DNA from: Riptortus pedestris
Lineage: Eukaryota > Arthropoda > Insecta > Hemiptera > Alydidae
Assembly (NCBI GenBank): GCA_019009955.1
Contig: CM032228.1
Location: 176,987,501 to 177,051,500, forward strand
DNA length: 64,000 nucleotides
Reading direction: 5' to 3'
Within the stretch, counting starts at the first letter, position 1, and each line of letters starts with the position of its first letter. Positions 1-10,982 of the stretch are shown here, piece by piece. Below the pieces are notes generated by a model. The model searched no databases. It saw only the letters and a program-made list of their open reading frames with translations, and had not been told where the DNA came from. The translations under genes were made by a program, and so were the position numbers.

Positions 1-529
1 GTGCCTTTTTTCTCTGCTGACTGACACAAGCAACATTATAGTCTTTACAATACTAAGTAAACCTTTCTCTTAATAAATACTACGATACATTTATGTAAGG
101 GCATTATGATTAAACCTAAAAATTTCTCAGGATTAGTTACAATTTTTCCAATAATTTGATCTTACCCGAAACAAATCAATTGTTTGAATGGATCAAACGA
201 ATACAGTTTTCATACCTACATCGTCTATTAGATTTATGTCCTATAAAATTTTGAATTTCTACTTCTTATCACCAAATAAAATGGATTAGTGTTTCTGAGT
301 GCCTTGATGAAATTGTATTTTTTATGTTGGATATTTCGTTTTTTCTTGGATATGAATATTGTCAACGTGATCTACTTCATACTTTTCTATCACTGAAAGG
401 AGAGGAGGTTTGCTTACAAGTCAAAACTTATTTCGTCAGCTCGTACGCAGTCCTTCCTCTCATTGAAGACGCGTTCCCCTTTTGAAGTATACATACCATC
501 ATTCGACAAATCTATTTTCTAAAAACTCA
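1..529. other. AT-rich sequence, no gene seen
   Basis: No long reading frame, tandem array or recognisable mobile element was seen here. The stretch runs into a SINE at its right end. Confidence 0.5.
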
Positions 530-746
530 GGGGCTCAGGTTAGCCATGTGAGTTAAAGCGTTGGCCTTAACCTCGCATTGTAAACCTAGAGTGGCGAGTT
601 CGATTCCCGCCTGGGCAAAGGAATTTATTTAGTGACTGGATTCATTAAATAAAATCCTTAGCGCCCCTGGTGAGGAAAGGGTGGTAACCTGTAGATAACC
701 CGTCCCAATTAGCCTTAATTGCAAAAAGTGGACGTTAATAAATAAT
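530..746 (+). repeat. tRNA-derived SINE (family S), near full length
   Basis: Head begins GGGGCTCAGGTTAGCC. An A-box-like region (GTGAGTTAAAGCGTTGG) is followed by a B box (GAGTTCGATTCCCGCC), the internal RNA polymerase III promoter of tRNA genes. The order and wording resemble a leucine tRNA (GGCCGAGTGGTTAAGGCG type). The tRNA-like part is followed by a body (ATTTATTTAGTGAC..., GTAGATAACCCGTCCC) and a short tail AAAGTGGACGTTAATAAATAA. It is a retroposed repeat, not a functional tRNA gene. The same consensus recurs at about a dozen other places in the window, in both orientations. Confidence 0.85.
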
Positions 747-1650
747 TTCTAATATCTCATATGGTGCTAGGATACTAAGGGGTACCTAATAACAACATTC
801 TACTTGCAGTCTCATTCTACATATTCATATGGATTCACAAAGTTAATCCAAATAAAGTGTATTGCAGATTTTTTACTTATCACAAAACGTGATTCTCTTA
901 CTATAACATTTAAGCCAACTACATTAACAAATATTTTCAAGGGTGTGGCACAACTCGATCGGCCTTATCAAATTTCCTGTAGAATTGCAATCATAATTCC
1001 AGATTTCAATGTTCTGCTTGCCCATGGTATATATATGGTTATATGCTTTGAACATTCCATGATCCTATATTTAGAGCATAAATTTATTTTTCCTTTGCGT
1101 GTTTGAGCCATTAAAGGACCTGGCGATTGTTGAACTCGCCCCCTCTCCCTCCCACCGATCTATATAATATCTCCTAATAACTAGGCGGCTAAGTAAAATC
1201 GCTAATTACTCTCAGTTCGGGAAAGTGGTGGAAATTCTAAATAATTTTTGTATAATTCTTCAATTTATATTTCTGTCGATAATACGGACCGGACCGTAAT
1301 TATTCATCTCCGCAAACTGTTCTAAATCACTATTTCAACGCAATCATTATTATCGGAGCCAAACAAATTCTTTAAATCTTCGGACTTCTAAAACATCTCA
1401 TACAGAGTCCTGGGTTCGATAAATAAATGAAATCGAACTGTTGTTCCCAAGTTCATCTATTCTTTAATTATCGTGATATTCATTCAAATTTGTTTAAGTG
1501 GCCAGCGAGTTGGCAGGTTTATTTTCCCATGAATTTCGCAATGGATTTTTCCTCTACAGACTTCCACTATCAGCACTTCCCAAAGGAGTTTGATCCTAAA
1601 AACTTGGGACAATTGTTGTATTTGTTAAACATTCCTTGTATTTTTTTTTT
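747..1650. other. AT-rich sequence, no supported gene
   Basis: Two reading frames of about 100 codons (804-1106 and 1427-1717, plus) have compositions expected by chance and no recognisable domain. I do not call them genes. Confidence 0.4.
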
Positions 1651-1830
1651 TTTGGGAGACGGAGCAATTAGGAGGTACAATAGTAGAAAAGTGATGGGCT
1701 TTTCTACTGAATGCTAGGCTTGGAAATACGAGCAATGACGCCACCTGTTGGAAGGGGCCTGATTGTAGGGACGAGAATAGCCCAGAAGTAATAAATGTGG
1801 ATGGCAGTAGATTAGCAACCATAGCCCTTT
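1638..1830 (-). repeat. Possible retroelement or retroposed 3' end with poly(A)
   Basis: Read on the minus strand, a moderately GC-richer stretch ends in an A13-type tract (T run at about 1640-1652 on plus). This is the layout of a polyadenylated retrocopy or LINE/SINE 3' end. The body is open for 65 codons on the minus strand but resembles no family I know. Confidence 0.3.
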
Positions 1831-2950
1831 TTATCTTCTATATCTTTCCCTTTCAACAGAACCTCATTTATTCCAGCGCTTCCTCCTTGCTCAATATATT
1901 CCTGCTTACACGCTGAACCGCGAATAAATAAAATTTTCTCCTGCCTTGAAATATTTATTACCTTGTACTTATTTTCTTAGATACTCTATTTCTGAACTTT
2001 AATCCAAGCAATTTGTTTCCAGAATTGAAAGAAAATTGGCGTGAATTCGAAAATAAAGTTCAATACTAAAATAACACTTACTCTTGATATAATTCGAAAC
2101 ACTGCTGGACACATTTGTCCGCTAAATACCACCGATATTGTGGTGAATATAATATCGATGGAAATGATTATTTCAATAAAAGGCCATTACACCTGCGATT
2201 CTATACGCAAACCATGCCTATAATTTATGAAGATAAAATATTTAAATTGTATTTTTTTTTATTTTCCCAATAAAGAGTGGAGTGTCCTTTATGTGGGCAT
2301 CAAACATTAGCATTGATCACGCATAACAGCGTATGTAACACAAATTTGCCAAAACGTATTAAAAATGGAAGAATACACAAAACACAACTCCCCTTTCTGT
2401 ACAGTATATATTAATAATGAGTGCATTTTTGAATCTTGAGGCAGAGTTAATAAATGTTTCTAATTTCTTTGGAGCAGTTTGTACTGTGATTGTTTGAGGT
2501 TTTTGAAAGACAATATGTAAACACAATTTACTCCAGACTGTATATTAAATCAAATAGGTGGTAGAAAACTATTAATACAAGCTAACTAATGAAATAAAAA
2601 CGAGCGAAAAATATTTAATAAAACTAAAATTATTATATTTCATCAAAAATCTCGGAAGTATGGCAGATAAATGATAGACATAAACCGATTTCAAACAATA
2701 CAATTGAACTATGAAACACACACACGCACAAACAAGTTCACAAAAGCATTACTGCACTGTCCTTCACTTCGCGAAGCTAACCGCACTGCACTGTCTTAAA
2801 CACGGCACGTTACTTACAGTCACGGCACAACACTGTTCTTCACATAAAAACACTTTACCGCACTGCACTAAGTCGCACTGTAGCACTGAATACACAGATG
2901 GTCACTTGAAGACAGCTGAGAATAAACTAACTGTCTTATTTTTCTTTTTC
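1831..2950. other. AT-rich sequence with a GCACTG-rich patch
   Basis: Mostly featureless. At about 2711-2900 the hexamer GCACTG/ACTGCA and short CGGCAC blocks recur many times, and this makes a frame of 84 codons with no internal stop. The frame is His/Thr/Cys-rich and looks like a by-product of the simple repeat. Confidence 0.35.
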
Positions 2951-3200
2951 TTTTTTTTTTTTTAGATAAGTCCAGATTGCTCCTTGTAAAAGATTGAAAA
3001 ACAAGGAAATGCAGGACCTTGTAAAGCCCTGCGTGGGTTTGAGCTGGTAGTCCCCTTGTACTGAGGAGCGATGCGCACTATTTTAAGAGGTGATTGTGAG
3101 GGATTTGGGGTAATAGAGCGTAGAGTATTGTGGGTTGACCTGGCATCTGGAGGTATCAGGTAGGAATTGTGTTCGATGTGACCTCATACCCATACTGGAT
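2940..3200 (-). repeat. Probable LINE/retroelement 3' end with poly(A) tail
   Basis: On the minus strand a GC-richer body of about 230 bp ends with an A12-type tract (T run at about 2948-2963 on plus). Body and tail fit the 3' UTR of a non-LTR retrotransposon truncated at its 5' side. No reverse transcriptase motifs are left in this piece. Confidence 0.4.
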
Positions 3201-3838
3201 ATTTAACTGATTCATATACAATTTACAATTTGTTATTGGTGGTAATAGGATAAGAAAAAGGTGGGAGCGGGGAGGGGTGGTAAAGGAGATAAGATCAAAA
3301 ACTCAGAACATCTCCATCAGTTTGAGTCGGTTGCAAATCTGTCACCTTAATAATTTCATATAAATATTGAATAAGAAAAAAGGAATGTACGGCACATATA
3401 TTTTTTATGTCGTGTTACAGAGGGAGAAATAGAACCGAGTATTAGATGACGTCTTCAGCTGTGTTTCTGCTTAGTTTGCTCAACACCAGCGTGACGGACA
3501 TGTTAATTTATTTAACAACGTCTCACATCATATATGAGAATGAGATAGACAGTAGTTAGAGTATCATTACGATGGTTCTTTCTTTAAGAGTTTGGACACT
3601 TATATTCTTTAGGTGATTTATTAAATAACCAAAGTTCTGTTCATATTCATTCACTATTAGACAAATGCATATTACATAAACTATATCATTTTGTAATTCT
3701 ATTTATGTCTTTCAGAAATCTTAAAATTTTGGTTGTTGCCACCTATGTGTACAGTCATGTTAAAGGGTATGACAATGACCTCGTTCATTACAGACAGTTA
3801 TTATCTCTTTATAGCCAAGTATACATTACACTATTTAA
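3201..3838. other. No gene seen
   Basis: AT-rich sequence with a short G-rich patch (GGGAGCGGGGAGGGGTGG, about 3263). A reading frame of 63 codons (3733-3924) runs into the SINE and is not supported. Confidence 0.4.
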
Positions 3839-3839
3839 A

Positions 3840-4010
3840 GGGGGTCAAGTTAACCATGAGAGTTAAGGCGTTAGACATAATCTCACTTCATAAACCTAGA
3901 GTCTTGAGTTCGATTCTCACCTGAGCATTAGAAATTTATTTAGCGACGAACTCATTAAATCCTCAGCCCCACCCTGGCTAGATAAGGGTGATTATCATGA
4001 CTAGATAATC
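3840..4010 (+). repeat. SINE family S, diverged
   Basis: The head GGGGTCAAGTTAACCATGAG, the B box GAGTTCGATTCTCACC and the body ATTTATTTAGCGACGAACTC match the family. The 3' part after the CACCCTGGCTAGATAAGGGTG motif is degraded. Confidence 0.75.
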
Positions 4011-4204
4011 AGATGATTATCTGGGTGAAGATATGGGTAATCCATATAAGAACAACCAGTATCTCTTGTTCAACCTCCGGCAGTTCCTTGAATGGTAGTC
4101 CTTGTTTAAATATCTGATTCCACATGATACATTTTCTTTTGAACCCCACATGATAATTGACCAAGACTCTTTCACATTAGATTGTTTCAAAACTCATTGT
4201 TTGT

Positions 4205-4405
4205 TTATTATTATTGACGTCCACTTTATGCAACTATGGCTAATCTACAAGTTACCACCTTTTTCTAGCCAGGGTGGGCCTAAGGAGTTTATTTAATGAG
4301 TCCGGCACTAAATAAATTTCTACTGGCCAGGGCGGGATTCGAACCCGCCACTCTAGGTCTACCAAGCGAGATTAAGACCAACTCCCAAGGCCAACCTGAG
4401 CCCCC
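4205..4405 (-). repeat. SINE family S, full length, inverted relative to the copy at 3840
   Basis: Read on minus: GGGCTCAGGTTGGCC head, B box GGGTTCGAATCCCGCC, body with AAATTTATTTAGTGCCGGAC, tail AAAGTGGACGTCAATAATAA. One of the best-preserved B boxes in the window. Together with 3840-4010 it forms an inverted SINE pair about 200 bp apart. Confidence 0.85.
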
Positions 4406-5018
4406 ATTCAAAACTCGTACATTATAATAATCCCACAGAATTGATCATTTACCTTAAGTGTACCAATATCAAAAAAAAAAAAATAATAAATCTGAGGGAT
4501 TTCCGTGTTCTACCCTTATTTGTTACCCTCATTTCTGTTACATATTAAAATATTATTAGAGGGTGTTTATAAAATCATCCTTTCCCATCTGTGTGTGTAT
4601 GATTTTAGATATTAGTGTGTGATGAAATTTATATATGCTATATAGTCACAACAAACAGGCCTAGGTTGACCAGGCTGAAGCATAAATTTCCGCTACAACT
4701 ACTGCTATAATTTAAGCATTCCAGTTTACATGTTTCATCATAAACGCAAACACATTCATTTACCATAAATCTTCTAGTGTAATATATTCATGTATTCATT
4801 CTTGGCTTCCTTTGGAATGATTATTTCAACGAATTTATGAATTGTTTATATTTCTTACCACTACCTACATATAGAACACTAATTTGTCTTTTTTTATTTT
4901 TTAGACCATTGAATGAATAATGTCAACAAAAATACAAAATGTTATTTGTCTGTTCGGACGATTGTTCATCAACCGTATAGGATATATGTGAATTCGAATT
5001 TTCAATTGGGGGAGGTTA

Positions 5019-5020
<2 letters not shown>
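4406..5020. other. No gene seen
   Basis: AT-rich, with a short A run at about 4472. No recognisable element. Confidence 0.4.

Positions 5021-5074
<54 letters not shown>
5021..5074. repeat. (TA)n microsatellite
   Basis: Uninterrupted TA dinucleotides. It lies just outside the left inverted repeat of the next element, mirrored by a second (TA)n at 6319-6376. Confidence 0.9.
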
Positions 5075-5079
<5 letters not shown>

Positions 5080-5113
5080 GTGTTGATGTTTTCTACCAGG
5101 TTATATTTATCTA

Positions 5114-5483
5114 TGGTGTTGTTTTTTTGAGGTTTAGTCAAAGTTTGTGAACATAATACCATAAACACACCTCAACACCATACTCATAAACATATTCACA
5201 AACATAACACTCGGGCAGCCCAACATGAAGGAGGCATTGATAAAATATAACAACAATTGTAACAACACACAACAATAATAGTCATAACATAATAAAATAA
5301 CAACCACATAGCAGCTATCGAATAACATGAATATAGATTTAACATAATATAACAATAACAATGGTAACACACAGCAATAATAGTTGTAACATAGTAAAAT
5401 AATAATAAAATAGCTTGGTACAACATAAGAATAGCTTTAATAAAATGTAGCAATTGTTGTGATAACACACAGCATGTTGTAAC

Positions 5484-5518
<35 letters not shown>

Positions 5519-6314
5519 CAATACATAATAGCTTTAACAAAATATAACAATAATTGTAATAACACAAAACAATAACAGGTGTAACATAATAAAATAACAA
5601 TAACATAATAGCTTTAACAATATATAACAATAATTGTAATAACACAAACCAATAACAGGTGTAACATAATAAAATAACAATAACATAATAGCTTTAACAA
5701 AATATAACAATAATTGTAATAACACAAAACAATAACAGGTGTAACATAATAAAATAACAATAACATAATAGCTTTAACAATATATAACAATAATTGTAAT
5801 AACACAAACCAATAACAGGTGTAACATAATAAAATAACAATAACATAATAGCTTTAACAAAATATAACAATAATTGTAATAACACATAAAAATAACAGTT
5901 GTAACATAATAAAATAACAATAACATAATAGCTTTAACAAAATATAACAATAATTGTAATAACACATAAAAATAACAGTTGTAACATAATAAAATAACAA
6001 TAACATTATAGCTTTCATATAACATGAATATAGCTTTAACAATATATAGCAATAATTGTAATAACACATAACATAATATAATAATAATAGCAATAATAGT
6101 TGTAGCATAGTAAAATAACAATAAAATAGTTTGGTGCAACATACCCTGTTACACTCTAATTTAACAACAATGTGCAATATTATAAAGTAGCAACTGTATT
6201 TTAACAGCCCTGAAGAAGAGAAAATAAATTTCTCCAAATATCGGCATAAACTAAGAAGTTTCTTTCACCAACTTTGACCAAACCTCCAAAAAAAAAAATA
6301 AAAAAAAAACACCA

Positions 6315-6316
<2 letters not shown>
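5114..6316. mobile_element. Foldback-type element carrying an 80-bp tandem array
   Basis: Terminal segments at 5114-5150 and 6264-6316 are inverted copies of each other (left GGTGTTGTTTTTTTGAGG and TTTAGTCAAAGTTTGTGA; right the complement, with longer A runs). Between them lies the tandem array at 5200-6150. The right inner flank has CCCTGAAGAAGAG followed by a possible short stem, a phrase also seen in the 7.1-7.7 kb foldback element (CCCTGAAGAGG on minus). No transposase is visible, so any movement would depend on enzymes supplied elsewhere. Confidence 0.55.
5200..6150. repeat. 80-bp tandem repeat array
   Basis: The landmark GCTTTAACA recurs at 5531, 5611, 5691, 5771, 5851, 5931 and (diverged) 6011, an exact 80-bp period. 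Units alternate between two variants (AACACAAAACAATAACAGG and AACACAAACCAATAACAGG), giving a 160-bp higher-order period in the central part. Outer units are degraded. A (TA)n at about 5484-5517 interrupts it. The unit has no stop codon in some minus-strand frames, which creates Leu/Tyr/Cys/Ile-rich reading frames that are not genes. Confidence 0.9.

Positions 6317-6318
<2 letters not shown>

Positions 6319-6376
<58 letters not shown>
6319..6376. repeat. (TA)n microsatellite
   Basis: TA dinucleotide run flanking the right side of the foldback/tandem-array element. Confidence 0.9.
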
Positions 6377-6380
<4 letters not shown>

Positions 6381-7080
6381 AGTTAAAGTTTATTGTTTAA
6401 TTATAACATATTTAAAAAACAATTTATTATTATATTAATAATTTTAACCATTAGTAGGCTGAGTAGATTTTATTTCTCCTTATTCGTGTAATAATTGAAT
6501 TTTCTAATTAAGATGAAAACAGCGTAGATTTTGAAAGCACGAAACGCATACAAATATATTTAGAGGAATTTTACGATTTTGCTTCTATTGAAGCTGATTT
6601 ATCACCCTCAAAAAACTGGACAATAGTGATAAGTTGATGTTTCTATGTTCTGTGGGCCTCTAGCAGATTTTCCATAAGGGAAATGAAATGCGGTACCGAG
6701 TTTCATTCTTGCGAAAATTCCAAGAACCTATAACAAAAATAAATGGGTACTACTTCTAAGACCACGATAATGAGATTTATACATGTCTACATGCATAAAA
6801 TACCTCTGTCGGGATATGAGACAGAGTGTATATATTTTATTTGTTTTTGCATCTTACAGCAACCTTACCTGTAAGGAGGCCGTTTATTTAATTTACATGT
6901 CCCTTGAAAATGCGCATATCACATGCAATTTAATAATTCAAGATTAAATATTTTTATTAAACTTAAATCAAGAAATAGATTCATTAAAACATAAGTAATA
7001 ACAGCAAATTTGAAGCAAAACAAAATTAATAAATAAAAAAAAAGGAATATATACACAAGATAATTATTAAACATAACTTG
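6377..7080. other. No gene seen
   Basis: AT-rich sequence without a long frame or a recognisable repeat. Confidence 0.4.
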
Positions 7081-7703
7081 TTTATATATTCTTCAAAATT
7101 TGATGGCAAGGGTCTCCAAAAAAAAACATTTTTTTCGGTGCAAACTTTATTGAAACTGCCCTACATGTTTCGTGGCTTATTTGCCACCTCTTCAGGGCAA
7201 CCTTTTAAAAAATGAATATAAAAATTATTAATAAGAGTAATTTAACATATCCCTTAATAATTCTTTTGTAATATATTGTATTAGTAGGTGCCTACATCTA
7301 TTATATATTTATTAAATCTTATTATAAATTACTATTTACATTTCTGAAGTCAGCTAACTAAACCTACCTCGGGAACCTCCCATTACCATGTACCTCCTCT
7401 GTGAGGACAGTCGCAATGTAATGTAAAGGGTAAACGAGCATTTCAGAAATGTAAGTATCAATTTATAATTTGATTTAATAAACATATCATAGATGTAGGC
7501 ACCTACTAATACAATATATCGCAAAAGAATTATTAAGGGATGTGTTAAATTACTGTTATTAATAATTTTTTTAAAAGGGGTAGCCCAGAAGAGATGGGGA
7601 AATAAGCCACGAAATATCTAGGGCAGTTTCAATAAAGTTTGCACGGAAAAAAAAGTTTTTTTTATTGGAGACCCTTGCCATCAAATTTCATGAATATATA
7701 AAT
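7081..7703. mobile_element. Foldback (long inverted repeat) element
   Basis: Arms at 7081-7347 and 7442-7703 are near-complementary over about 260 bp (outer mark TTTGATGGCAAGGGTCTCC, inverted at the right end). The loop is about 95 bp. The arms contain CCTGAAGAG..., GCCACGAAA and GCAGTTTCAATAAAGTTTGC motifs. No reading frame encodes a transposase, so this would be a non-autonomous foldback or MITE-like element. ACTTGTTTATA occurs just outside or at both edges (7076 and 7731), but I cannot prove it is a target-site duplication. Confidence 0.75.
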
Positions 7704-7908
7704 AATATTGGGTCCAGAATAAGAAGAATGACTTGTTTATAATCAATCTTCATTCCTCAGTTGCGTAAGTGCAAGTACTGGAGCTTTCAATTCCAGTGTA
7801 AATATATTCCGCAAAAGATTTTAGCGCAGTAATTTATTTGAAAAAAAAACATATTGTTGAACTGGCCACAATCCTTTCATTCGTTGTATAAATAAACATT
7901 TAAATTAT

Positions 7909-7915
7909 ATATATA

Positions 7916-7963
<48 letters not shown>
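7909..7963. repeat. (TA)n microsatellite
   Basis: TA run with one TTTA interruption near its left end. Confidence 0.9.
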
Positions 7964-7965
<2 letters not shown>

Positions 7966-8077
7966 CATATATACAAATAAAGGCACGATGCAAAGCTGCA
8001 CTCCTTTCCACATGGCCCATCAAAATTTAACAACAAATTTCTTGTTACAAAAAGAAATATTAAAAAAAATAAAAGTG

Positions 8078-8310
8078 ATTTTTTTTTTTTTTAACATTAC
8101 CCAGTTGGGCCGATTAGGAGGCTGTCCCTGAGGGGAACCCTCAAGAAGGAGGCCAGCTTGTTTTGTTTGTTTTTTATATATAATTCATTGATTAACATCC
8201 CTCTTGAATGTTCATCTTTCTTCAATCCATTTTCTTGGAGAAGGGTTGCTGTAGACGGGAGAGAAGCAGGTCTCTTGATCCGAGGTGGAATAAATTTACC
8301 CTTCATTCAG
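8078..8310 (-). repeat. Possible retroelement 3' end with poly(A)
   Basis: On minus, a GC-richer body (CTCAGGGACAGCCTCC, TAATCGGCCCAACTGGG) ends in an A14-type tract (T run at about 8080-8093 on plus). The body is open for 69 codons on minus. This layout fits a truncated polyadenylated retroelement. The family is unknown. Confidence 0.35.
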
Positions 8311-8810
8311 CCGCCTCATAGTATTTCTGAAAATATTGGCAGCAAAGCTTGTAATTTATTCTAAACATCTTCTGCTTCAGATATCCTTGTTTCAAAGCAT
8401 GCTGCAACATCCCGAATATAGCCTTTATTCTCATTTCTCTTGAGCTGGTCAAAGTCAGCGCTTTGTAAACTATCTCTCGAGATATATTTATCTTGTGGGC
8501 AAAATAATAACTCGCATTTGTTGTTCCATATACTTTTCGTGGAACTGTTTCTGGAATTTTTGGAGTTATTAGTAAGAGTTTCCCCTTAAGTAATCCCCAC
8601 CCCTCCCGCCAGCCCTGTCCTTGTGAGTTTCACTTCGTCCAGTATGAAGGTAATTCTTATTCGTACAACATATTTAGGCAAAAGACTTTTGAAAATTCTG
8701 ACGGAGAAAAACTGACGGCAAATAAAAGTAACGAATACCCAAGGGTGGGATCTATATAACTTATGATTTAGATAAAATCTTTTCGAATATGTTGGCTATA
8801 TTATCTGACT

Positions 8811-9141
8811 TTAAAGATAAAAAAAAGTATTTGGTTTAACAAGATTATTAATTAACTTGAGATCTCCTCGATAAAATACGTTGAAGATTCGTATTCCCGG
8901 GCAACCAAAGCCATATGTGTAGGCCTCCCACATCTCAAATATCTCCCTAGTGCGTGATAATGTTCTAGATCTGATCCATTCAGCTTCAACTACGATCCAC
9001 AAGTACACTTTGTCCGGAGTAAGACCGGTCATGTCGATCAGCATCGATATCGACCACCAAATAATCGATTCTCCATCACCATTACAAATTGTACCCAAAC
9101 GAGGCAAGGGGGCGGGTACAATGTTTAAATCTACAAATTAA
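8811..9141. other. Exon-like island, open on both strands; unidentified
   Basis: Base composition is more balanced than its surroundings, with several CG dinucleotides. The minus strand is open for 98 codons (stop at the low end) and the plus strand for at least 63 codons. On plus, a CTCCCTAG just before 8950 could be a splice acceptor. Neither protein is recognised. It could be a host exon, part of an old retrotransposon, or chance. Confidence 0.2.
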
Positions 9142-9144
9142 ATA

Positions 9145-9690
9145 TTTAAATTTTATTTTAATAAAACAACAAAATAAATAAAGTAAAGAATTTTTAACAA
9201 TTAACCAAATGAATCTCTTGATTAAACAGACTTTTTATAATTTTGGAGCAGTTTATATATAGTAGAGGATATTTCTTGCTTGTTGATTTTGTTAACCAGA
9301 CATTAATTTAATTAGAATTCCGAGAATAGCCTTTCAGCGCAATGTTTAGGTTTTAAGGTTTGATCACGGGTTACTAAAATTTATCTCAGGACATAGAATC
9401 AGAAAAGTGATTATTTGTTAGGGGGAGTTTATCACTCATCTTTGTGATTCTTCCATCTCCAATTGTTGTATTTTCTTTTTTTTTCATAAGGCAGTTGATG
9501 GAGCAGTCACTCTAACAGATATTCATGAGAATTTCATTTTTAAATGCGTTTGTTTTTCAGTATTTGTTACTTTTATATTACTCAAAAGGCTTGATTAAAT
9601 ATTACTGTAGGTTTTTACTTAAGCTTTTTACTACACTTTAACGCTATTAACAATGTTATACCTTTACTAATTCATTCGTTTTATATATAT
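9145..9690. other. No gene seen
   Basis: AT-rich with T runs. It leads into the B element at 9691. Confidence 0.4.
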
Positions 9691-10535
9691 ACTAGCTCAG
9701 ATACCCGGCTTCGCCCGGGAATTCATTTGAGGCTGAATGGTGATGGTATTTTTTTTTGCAAGGCTTTACTTTGCACAATATTTTGACATTTACCCGTCCC
9801 AGTGTTTAGGGATTTTTTAATAATAAAATTAATTTTTTATGTAAGACTTCACTATCCTCCACATTGTCATATTTCCCGTCTCCTGTGCATTATGCACAGC
9901 TTTGAATTATTAAGTTCAAAATATTAACATAGAATTGAATTAATTTTTCCAGGCGAGGTTCCTAGTAGTTCATATTGGAAACAATTGCTGAGCATATTTC
10001 TCTAAATAACTAAATAAACAACTTTTGTTATGTGCATATTTGCCGAAACCACATTAAGACAACGAAATATCACTATTTTTAATTTCAGGCCTCCCTTATA
10101 ACCCCAACTCCTACCAGTCACTAGAAATGTTATTATGGCTTATTATAAGGAAGGCGTTAATCCTAGTACACATACCGATGTTTTATTTAGTTCGGTTCAA
10201 TCTCTTGTGCCAAATAAAATTGTTGGCTCCCGCTATAAGTTTTAGCGTATATCTCGTTTATAGTTCGGAATACGACGAAAATGTATATAACAAAACATTC
10301 TCTGAATAACAAAATAAACAACTTTTCTTATGTGCATATTTGCCAAAAAACCAATAGGAAACGAAATATCGCTATTTTTAATTTCAGGCCTCCCTTATAA
10401 CCCCCACTCCTGTTCGTCTCAACAAACAAACAGACACGAAAGAAACAAAATGCAGTTATGGTGTCTATGACATGTGAAACAAAAAGTTATCGTGAAATTT
10501 CGTGAAAAAAAATCAATGTACAGACACAGGTTATG

Positions 10536-10540
<5 letters not shown>
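9691..10540 (+). mobile_element. Family B repeat, full-length type
   Basis: Starts ACTAGCTCAGATACCCGG with a short potential hairpin (CCCGGCTTCGCCCGGG). It carries GTTATGTGCATATTTGCC and GAAATATCACTATTTTTAAT units and the GGCCTCCCTTATAACCCC box, and ends with TCAATGTACAGACACAGG then a TTTTA(TA)n tail. The start adjoins a short TA run as well. No open reading frame for a replication protein was seen, so it is non-autonomous or decayed. I cannot assign it to a superfamily. The TA-rich 3' tail would fit an RTE-like or SINE-like retroelement. Confidence 0.7.

Positions 10541-10598
<58 letters not shown>
10541..10598. repeat. (TA)n microsatellite joining a B and a C element
   Basis: TA run that is at once the tail of the B copy on the left and the start of the C copy on the right. 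Confidence 0.9.
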
Positions 10599-10602
<4 letters not shown>

Positions 10603-10982
10603 TAACGGACCCGACAGACGTTGTCCTGCGTAATATTTCAAGCGACTAGGTTATTAAATTTAATAATATTATGTTTAAAACAAAAGCTACTTTTAATAAC
10701 ACAAAAAACAACTTTTTTTACTATGTGCACGTTTGTCTAAAAAACAATAGAAAATGAAATATCGGGAATTTTTTATTCAGGGCTCATTATAACCCCCACT
10801 CCCGTTCGAACCTAAAAAATTTAATACAGCTTATAATCATGGAAGAATTAATGCTAATTTGCATATTGAGTTTTGTTAAGTTCGGTTCATTCGTTCGTGC
10901 CCAATAAAATTGTGGGCTTAAGGTTAAGTTTTTAGTGTATATCTCGTTTATACTTTGTTATACGCCAAAAGTATATATATTA
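10599..10982 (+). mobile_element. Family C repeat, 3'-truncated
   Basis: Starts ACTAACGGACCCGACAGACG followed by TTGTCCTGCGTAATATTTC. Internal boxes (GAAATATCGGG, TATAACCCCCACTCCCG, TATCTCGTTTATAC) are shared with family B, so B and C are related. Another copy, inverted, lies at 62597-63230. Confidence 0.7.

Noticed and set aside
5134..6237. Several minus-strand reading frames of 60-149 codons rich in Leu, Tyr, Cys and Ile
   Set aside because: They are stop-free readings of the 80-bp tandem repeat; near-identical peptides recur every 80 bp.
7081..7703. Long terminal repeats of a retrovirus-like element
   Set aside because: The repeats are inverted, not direct, and there is no TG...CA end, primer site or gag/pol coding.
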